The position numbers were made by a program, and so were the translations under genes. This document shows positions 58,801 through 64,000 of a DNA stretch of 64,000 bases, piece by piece. Each line of letters begins with the position of its first letter. The stretch's first letter is position 1. Where the stretch lies: NCBI GenBank assembly GCA_963853835.1, contig OY970824.1, positions 66,854,884-66,918,883 of the forward strand, given 5' to 3'. Below the pieces are notes generated by a model that was given only the letters and a program-made list of their open reading frames with translations, was not told where the DNA came from and made no database searches. Origin of the DNA: Calendula officinalis (taxonomy: Eukaryota > Streptophyta > Magnoliopsida > Asterales > Asteraceae).

Positions 58801-60493
58801 TTGGCCAACATGTCATGTCTCTCTTTCCTGCATTTATTCACAAAAATCCCTTCATTTACGGAAAGAAAATCAACTCCCAGTGTTAAACAAAATTCATGGG
58901 ATTTCATATTTACTAATTCCGAAACTTCTCTCCTGCATATATACCACCAAAAATCACGGGATTTCATTAAGATAAACTTTTGAATTTCTTTGATTATTTC
59001 CTTTAAAATCTATTTAATACCACCTATGATAATAATAGTAAAAATTCAAAACATTATATACAATTGATTATTTCCTTTAAAATCTATTTAATACCACCAA
59101 AAATACTTGGCCTTACACCGTGATAATTATTGTTTTTTTTTTGTGATAATTATAGTAAAAATTCATAACATTATATAGCCAACCAAAATTCTGGTTTATT
59201 CTACAGTATAACATAATCTATTCCTTAAATCTCGTGATTTCACTTACCTTTACCATTTTTTAGAATTTGATAATCATTATCCCCTATATAAACCATGCCA
59301 ATATGGTTGAAATACTTACAATTGATTAAAAGCCAGTTCTGATTCCCTGCATCAAAGAACAACATCATGTGAAGGTACATATTCATTCCTTGATTTTTCA
59401 TATGCTTAATAGCCTGTGGTCAGACGTTGTCTCAAGTTGGTTTGTTTGTGCAAAAACCGGTATTCTCACATGGCCAACTTTATGTAGATGTACCACGAGT
59501 TAAGAACAAGAACGGATTGAAGGTCATTTGTTGTGACAGAGATGACAATTACACTAATTCAACAACAAATGCCGTTTACAAAGAAGTCTTATTTCGTCTA
59601 TAAATTTTATGTAACATTTGTTCATGTATCAAATTTTGTACAAACTTATCATTACAGCTATCGATTTGTATGTCATTTTTAAAGTTATTAATATTTGTTG
59701 GTATTTTTCTATAATATATCTTTTGAAGCATGCCCGCCCCAGTCGGGCGGGCTATGCAGCTAGTAATATCATAACCAATTACATACCAACAAGGAGTTCC
59801 CACAAATGTATTTCTTGAACGTTGTCGATCGCCAGCATCAAACATGCATGCCGATACACCAAAGTCTGCTAACTTAATGGAACCATCATAATCCGCTAAT
59901 ATAGTCCCGGCCTGTATAATAGTACATCATCATTAATAACAAACCAAAATATAAATATATATATATATATATATATGTATATGATTATGATAATGAAAAA
60001 GGAATTACCTTTACATCTCTATGAATATGCCCATGTGCATGAAGATAAACCAAGGCTTTTAAGACTTGTGTAAGCAATGTAGCAATAACGGGCTCTTCAA
60101 AACCTTCTGGAAAATATGATTTCATTATATGAAGACATGACCCGCCACCCATAAAAGGCATAACAACCCAAAGAGTGTGGCCCGTTGTAAACGAGCAATA
60201 AGCCCGTATCAAATTTGGATGATTGATTAAGCTCATGGTTTGTACTTCCCGACAAATGCCATCCTGATTCAAATTAAATAAAATGTTACAAACCCTAAAC
60301 CTAGAATGTGTTAAATACACGAGCTTACCAAATCTTTATTACATCTTTCCAAATCAAGAACTTTGATTGCAACTACTTCGTTTAATGGAAGACAGAGTGC
60401 TCTGTATACGGATGCACTAACTCCTTCACCAATTTCTTCGTATAGTTTGTACTCCTTTGCATTAAGTGGGAACTTCTTTATTGGGGCTTCCAT
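48652..60493 (-). CDS. STE20/SPS1-like protein kinase (plant GCK/FRAY type)
   Basis: Exons on the minus strand: 60329-60493, 60009-60263, 59787-59911 (duplicate 58527-58651), 57325-57369, 57164-57245, 56972-57040, 56730-56900, 56584-56649, 56427-56495, 56065-56330, 55885-55976, 55697-55773, 49110-49208, 48956-49014, 48800-48851, 48652-48702. Using one exon-3 copy, all phases agree and give about 580 aa. The kinase domain has the P-loop IGEGVSASVY, VAIK (Lys44), HRDVK (136-140), LADFG, TPCWMAPEVM and DIWSFGITALELAHG. The tail has an 11-Asn run, QRKGRFKIT and a coiled-coil-like end (ERELRSEVIQLRQ, SLVEQLQRQKMENAQLEKKY). It is serine/threonine kinase of the Arabidopsis At5g14720/BLUS1 family. 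Relatives are about 90 aa longer; I could not find an exon for the missing middle coiled coil, which may be lost or unseen. Exon 3 duplication may disable the gene. Confidence 0.88.
49272..49480 (-). mobile_element. Helitron 3' terminus (minus strand) in a kinase intron
   Basis: On the minus strand, a CACCACCATCACC-type stretch is followed by the hairpin GGGTACCCG...CGGGTACCC (49277-49308), then CTAG ending at 49272 and T. It matches the Helitron end at 45682 in hairpin and lead-in, so both belong to one family. The 5' end lies somewhere at higher coordinates and was not found. Confidence 0.7.
49481..51489. other. Large kinase intron, part 1: probable Helitron body and possible gene fragment
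   Basis: No intact gene. On the minus strand, 50638-50730 is flanked by good splice sites (CTACAG before, GTAAGC after) and reads hydrophobic STFVLAVVFGTAATCYILQN. A promoter-like CTATAAATACAATAC lies near 51165-51180. This could be a fragment of a small membrane-protein gene captured by the Helitron whose end is at 49272, but I do not recognise it. The rest is AT-rich. Confidence 0.3.
51490..51640 (+). mobile_element. tRNA-derived SINE-like repeat, second copy of the 200-347 family
   Basis: The head has GCGCAGCTGGTTTGTGTGTT (A-box region) and GTGTGTTCGATTCCTGG (B box), then a T run and, about 60 bp on, GGCTGAATTTTTCAGC, the same palindrome as in the repeat at 200-347. The head aligns along its length with that copy (GCAGCT.GTTTG..TTCGA.TCC.GG). 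It ends about 35 bp before a Helitron terminus. Confidence 0.5.
52700..53048 (-). other. Unidentified coding-like stretch inside the Helitron
   Basis: Minus-strand frame of about 64 aa containing LKIIPVLHIKGTTLTTLKSL and RHGIIEDKSNLELKP. I do not recognise it. It lies downstream of the CRK fragment on the same strand and could be another captured exon, or chance. Confidence 0.2.
53352..53416. repeat. (TA)n microsatellite
   Basis: About 65 bp of nearly pure TA dinucleotides inside the Helitron. Confidence 0.95.
53527..54203 (-). pseudogene. Captured fragment of a CDPK-related kinase (CRK), EF-hand-like region
   Basis: Exon-like blocks in the order of a plant CRK C-terminal part. About 54060-54203 has HPRLRDEKCPVPVPLEILIN and LAKSYLRASPLERASL. 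About 53878-53988 has SLSKALSEDEVIYLRAQIVL and LEPKDGCVSLDNFKM. About 53765-53822 has VDMKESRVLDIL. 53527-53672 has VCAASISPHQLEALE-stop-WENIASIA and RNRLISVEALAQ. Splice junctions are retained between blocks. The EEFCAAA region is damaged and an in-frame TAA replaces the codon between LE and WEN. The catalytic domain and the last exon are absent. This is a retained-intron gene fragment carried by the Helitron, not a working kinase. Confidence 0.8.
55798..55850. repeat. (AAT)n microsatellite in a kinase intron
   Basis: AATAATAAT run with one interruption, in the short intron between kinase exons 11 and 12, near the acceptor side. Exon 10 separately encodes an Asn run from AAT/AAC codons. Confidence 0.9.
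57442..58503 (+). mobile_element. Helitron copy A (kinase intron, helicase remnant)
   Basis: 1062 bp. Starts TCTTCTCCTATATATGAGCC, preceded by A. Ends with hairpin GCCCGCCCCAGTCGGGCGGGC, then TATGCAGCTAG followed by T. Just before the 3' end it encodes the C-terminus of a Pif1-type helicase (58146-58343), which places it as a deletion derivative of an autonomous Helitron. It lies between kinase exon 4 and the distal exon-3 copy, in reverse orientation to the gene. Confidence 0.9.
58146..58343 (+). pseudogene. Helitron Pif1-like helicase C-terminus (copy A)
   Basis: The frame reads CGQTLSQVGLFVQKPVFSHG then QLYVDVPRVKNKNGLKVICC and NSTTNAVYKEVLFRL-stop. This is the terminal segment of Helitron RepHel helicases, where GQTL..VGLYL, FSHGQLYVA.SRV and GLKVLI are hallmarks. 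Only the last 60-65 residues remain, and the invariant SRV is PRV. No Rep domain is present. Confidence 0.88.
58527..58651 (-). pseudogene. Duplicate (distal) copy of kinase exon 3
   Basis: 125 nt with intact acceptor and donor, identical to 59787-59911 except one base (58608 versus 59868). That base changes LADFG, the family consensus, to LVDFG. If spliced after the first copy, the reading becomes TGG CCG GGA CTA TAT TAG, a stop five codons on, because 125 is not a multiple of three. It can only be used instead of the first copy. Confidence 0.8.
58704..59763 (+). mobile_element. Helitron copy B
   Basis: 1060 bp, virtually identical to copy A apart from a T-run two bases shorter (about 59132). 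Same TC start, hairpin and CTAG end. It lies between the two exon-3 copies. Copy A plus the distal exon copy (57442-58703), and copy B plus the proximal exon copy (58704 to about 59963), form the two units of a tandem duplication. Confidence 0.9.
59406..59603 (+). pseudogene. Helitron Pif1-like helicase C-terminus (copy B)
   Basis: Identical in reading to the copy-A fragment (GQTLSQVGLF, FSHGQLYVDVPRV, stop at 59601-59603). Confidence 0.88.
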
Positions 60494-61454
60494 TATTTAT
60501 CTAAATCACTAAATAAATATTTTTAGCATATGATGAGTAAATACATTATATTAATGTTAAAGTCCTGCCAGCATAGTAACACAATTCACCGATTTTAGAA
60601 ATTAAAAAAGAAATTCTGGATATATGATTGTTAAATCCAATAGCGTGTATATCAAATCAACATATCGATGAACTTTAATCAACAAACTGAAAGCTACATT
60701 ACTTTTGCGATTGACAAAAAAAGCTAGCAGGCTGCAATCGGTTGACTAACGTCAACACTTGTCATCTAAGTACGCACAATCCCACAATTAACCACAACAG
60801 CAGCAAAATTAAAGTTAAAAATCAACCTTTACAATTCAATTTCCATAAATCGGTTTCCTTTGCAACAAATTAAAGTTAAAAAACTTTAAAGACGATTTTA
60901 AATTAAACGAATACAACCTTTATTTGACATGAATCATATGTATGCATTGAACAGCATGAAGGAATCACAAATCAATTTTAAAAAGAGGGGGGGGGGGGGG
61001 TTGATAAAGCGTACGAACCTAGGGATTTGAAGACAGATGAGAAGGCCTGTTCCGTACGAGACAGCTCGAGACAAGAACTGAATTTTGACTTGACAAGGGC
61101 TTACAGAAGACTGGAATAATAAATTAGAAAAGGGAAGTTAACAAAAATAAGAAAATGAAACGACGTCGGCTTGTTTTGAAAATATTTGGTTATTCCGATA
61201 TTGACTGAAGAACAGCTGTCGTGTAGAGATGACGCCGAATCTTTACCATTCTTAAAGTTTTACATTAAATAGAAATTTTTTAGGATAATGACAGCCCCTA
61301 AGATATGTATAAAAATTTGCACATTCATTTATAATCGCCTCCTGCATTTAAGGAACTACTTCTCCATAAACTAATGTACAATTTTTTTATGCACTTAATG
61401 ACAGCTATTATTATCAAAACACAAATCTTTTTGGATTAGTTTAGATAAAAGGTG
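60494..61454 (-). promoter_or_regulatory. Kinase 5' region, possible leader intron
   Basis: A plausible minus-strand 5' UTR exon lies around 61015-61130 (CTGTCTTCAAATCCCTAG before GTTCGT), with a possible acceptor TTTAG just before the ATG at 60493. A G(12) homopolymer is at about 60988-60999. Transcript data would be needed to confirm. No other gene. Confidence 0.35.
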
Positions 61455-61590
61455 TTGATTTTTACACAATATTTTAATCTATGGATTATAATAAATGTTT
61501 TATATATTTGTACAGTTTGTATATATAGTATGGTATAGATATAAAAAATTATGGTACATAAATTAATTTCCTTTTGATAATAACAAAGTA
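61450..61590. repeat. Foldback MITE, family member 3 (degraded)
   Basis: Aligns by eye with 1258-1395: TTGATTTTTACACAATATTT, AATAAATGTTTTATATA, TACAGTTTGTA, then AAATTAATTTCCTTTTG against AAATTAATCCCCTTTTG. The inverted ends are largely lost. Confidence 0.4.
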
Positions 61591-63160
61591 TATAATATTT
61601 TATAAATTAATTCCCTTTGGATAATAACATAGTCTGAAAAGAATCAACCGACGGTTGATGCCAACTATGTTTGGGCTTGAACTCAAACCTTTGGTGTTTG
61701 GATGTGGGCTGATTCTAGGATTCAAAATTTCCTATTATTTGAAGAATCATCTGGGCATATAATATTCAGCCCAATTATCGTAGTTATAAATTATTCAACC
61801 ATGCCAACAAAATTTATTCACAATGTCTTTTCTTAAACAGTATAACTAGCATGGCATTAACATAAAGTAGCGGATAAATATAATATTCTATGTAATTTCA
61901 CATATTTGTAGATATATAGTTGTTTAGGTAAACGTACTTCGAATTTCATTAGATCATGCTACGTAATTTTGCATATTTAAAATTAAAAAATGATATATAA
62001 CTGGGTATTTATAAAGTTGCGTCTTATATCAATCAAATTTATTTGATTTTGAGTTTACATTTAATCCTGTAGTGGTAGAAATTTATTTGCTTTTACTTTA
62101 ATTTTAGAAGTATTTTTTACGGAATGATTATGGATTTATGGGTACATTACTAGGTTCAACATCTTGAAACTTCAAAAAAATTATGACTGAATGTGTTATA
62201 AGTTGTTATATATCACATTTTACTAATTTGACAATGAAATGATAAGTATTGTTAAGAAAATGATTCAACATATTTTGTGATGGTTAAAAAGATTGTCTTC
62301 TAGAGGGTCCACTCAGACTTTTATAAAGTGTTTTTAAAGCCGCATAAGAAAATATACGATACTTTTATTTTAATTGATTTAAAAGATAATTGTGATTTTA
62401 ATTCAATGTTACTTTATTGTTATAAAATATTAGTAAACAGGATTGTGAGTAAGGTTTTGCTTAAGAAAAATATTACTCTTTAGCAAAAATTATGATAATT
62501 AGATGACATTACAAATAACACATATATATGACAACAATTAGGATTCGTTTTAGACTCATTAATCATGAAAATTATGATAATTAAAAACTAAACTTGAACT
62601 AAAGTCGTGATATATACAAGAACATTTCCGTAAAAGATAATGGTTTGAATAACTTTTGGGGTGATTTGAGAACAAAAGGAAGAGGAAAGTGGATGCAACT
62701 TTATAAAAGTATAGTTTGTACATGAGAAAAAGGAGACCGTCTTAATTGAATTTGACTTAAATCAATTCAGTTTTGCGAAGAGTTTGAGATACATTTACAA
62801 TCACCATGACTTATATAACTAAAGTTTTAAAGGTCATGAAAGTCGGTTAAAAATTTAAGTTTTAACGACGAATTAAATGATATCAAATGGTTAATAGTCA
62901 GACTTGACTTGAATCCTAGTTGTGTAACGAGGTGAGAATAAAAGTAGGTATTTTATGTGCAGCATTTTTATAATGTGTGAAATCTAAAATTATTAAGTGA
63001 AAGTGTATTTATAACAAATACTCCGTATATGTCAATTTGAATGTTAGCTGATGTAATACTATCTTGGCAAAGTTGGAAAGTTAGTTTAGCGTTACGATTG
63101 ACCTTGATCTTACTATTCATCATCTTACACTCAGTAATTGGTAATATATATAAGGCGTTA
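61591..63160. other. AT-rich intergenic DNA, nothing recognised
   Basis: No supported gene, RNA or terminal repeat in about 1.6 kb. Stops are dense in all frames. Confidence 0.5.
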
Positions 63161-63310
63161 CCGTGGGGCTGAGGTGGTGGAGAGGCGTGACCACGGGAAC
63201 GGGAGTTAACTCGGTGGAGGTACTTGAATTTTGACCGTTGGACGTGAAAGTGTGGGGTTCGAGGGATATCACCGTTGAAATGTAATATTCAGTCATTAAT
63301 AAAAAAAAAT
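63161..63310 (+). mobile_element. Possible SINE
   Basis: GTGGGGCTGAGGTGGTGGAG (A-box-like) and GTGGGGTTCGAGGGATATC (B-box-like) about 85 nt apart, followed by an A-rich tail (A(9) at about 63300). The spacing is wider than in a typical tRNA head, so this is tentative. Confidence 0.3.
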
Positions 63311-64000
63311 TAATACATGCGTTTTGGGATGACCTACGTTCGTTCGGCCGAAGAAGATGAAGAAGATAACATCTCTATTTTATACCTGCGTTTTATTTAG
63401 GGTTTTAGCATTGGGCTGGGCTTCACAATAAAATGGTATAAGCCCACCTCTCTAATTTATGACCGGTTTAAAATATTAAATATTATAGAATATACATTAT
63501 TTATTTATTTTTGTTCTACTTTTGTAAAACAATAATTTAAGTATCTTTTATTAAAATAATAATTTATGCCTCTTTTATTAAATAAATATAAATAAAAATG
63601 GTGTGGTGTGGTGTGGTTGCTGAGGTGACAGATGATGTGGCAGAAAATTTGGTGTGGTGGTGAGACCCATAACCTAAGAGTTTTCTTTAACATGTATCAC
63701 ATAGGTATATGTTTAACATGTATTACATAGGTATAAGTTCATATTTTACATTTTCAAAATATATATTAAACATATTTTTTAATTTTAATGGAAAATTGAT
63801 GTTACTTAATTCACCGAGTAGCCTATGTAAGAAAACACTGTATGAATTTAATGTACTTCCAATTTCAATTGGTAATTAATATTATATGACCAATTAGATC
63901 AGTGGAAGACTAATCAACTTCGAGCATATGAACTTTTTTAAAAGCTTATTATTATAATAAGTTTTTGAATGATTTTTTACTATTGGAAAAGCTAGTTATT
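63311..64000. other. AT-rich intergenic DNA with a small tandem duplication
   Basis: TTTAACATGTATCACATAGG is duplicated in tandem with one change, about 26 bp per unit, near 63687-63738. A GTGTG run lies at 63601-63618. No gene is recognised. Confidence 0.4.

Noticed and set aside
63505..63693. 62-aa minus-strand frame
   Set aside because: Simple-sequence and AT-rich; no homology features.

Overview
The window is nuclear DNA of a flowering plant, most likely a eudicot. It is AT-rich, with GT-AG introns, plastid- and peroxisome-targeted nuclear genes, a eukaryotic tRNA-Pro, and many plant-type transposons (Ty1/Copia, LINE, PIF/Harbinger, Stowaway, hAT-like, Helitron). I cannot name the species from sequence alone.

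Genic block 1 (3.6-13.7 kb, plus strand). A complete seven-exon gene for a membrane-anchored, peroxisomal-type monodehydroascorbate reductase (MDAR4-like) is followed by a tRNA-Pro(TGG) gene and two intronless copies of the nuclear gene for plastid ribosomal protein L12. From memory, the same order (MDAR4 beside RPL12 genes, RPL12 genes beside tRNA-Pro genes) occurs in Arabidopsis, so this looks like old conserved microsynteny. MITEs separate the genes, and a 2.3-kb PIF/Harbinger transposon sits in the 3' flank of the second RPL12 copy.

Transposon-rich middle (14-45.7 kb). In order: a hAT transposase relic; one intact minus-strand gene for a small cysteine-rich membrane protein (19.1-19.6 kb); a 5'-truncated LINE with a 14-bp target duplication; a GC-rich hAT-type MITE with a perfect 8-bp target duplication; a Copia element with a younger, short-LTR Copia element inserted in its gag; about 95 copies of a 34-bp minisatellite with higher-order structure (37.8-41.0 kb); and a decayed copy of one exon of the kinase found at 57 kb.

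Genic block 2 (46.2-60.5 kb). A plus-strand proteasome assembly chaperone 3-like gene (six exons) converges on a minus-strand STE20/SPS1-type kinase gene, again a neighbour pair I recall from Arabidopsis. The kinase gene has been remodelled by Helitrons. One 4.0-kb Helitron carrying fragments of a CDPK-related kinase lies in a large intron. Another, with the end of a Pif1-type helicase still readable, lies beside exon 3. That Helitron plus exon 3 is tandemly duplicated, and the duplication starts exactly at the Helitron 5' end. Splicing both exon copies together would give an immediate stop, so the duplication either creates alternative exons or poisons the transcript.

The remainder (0-3.6 kb and 60.5-64 kb) is AT-rich intergenic DNA with small MITEs and SINE-like repeats.
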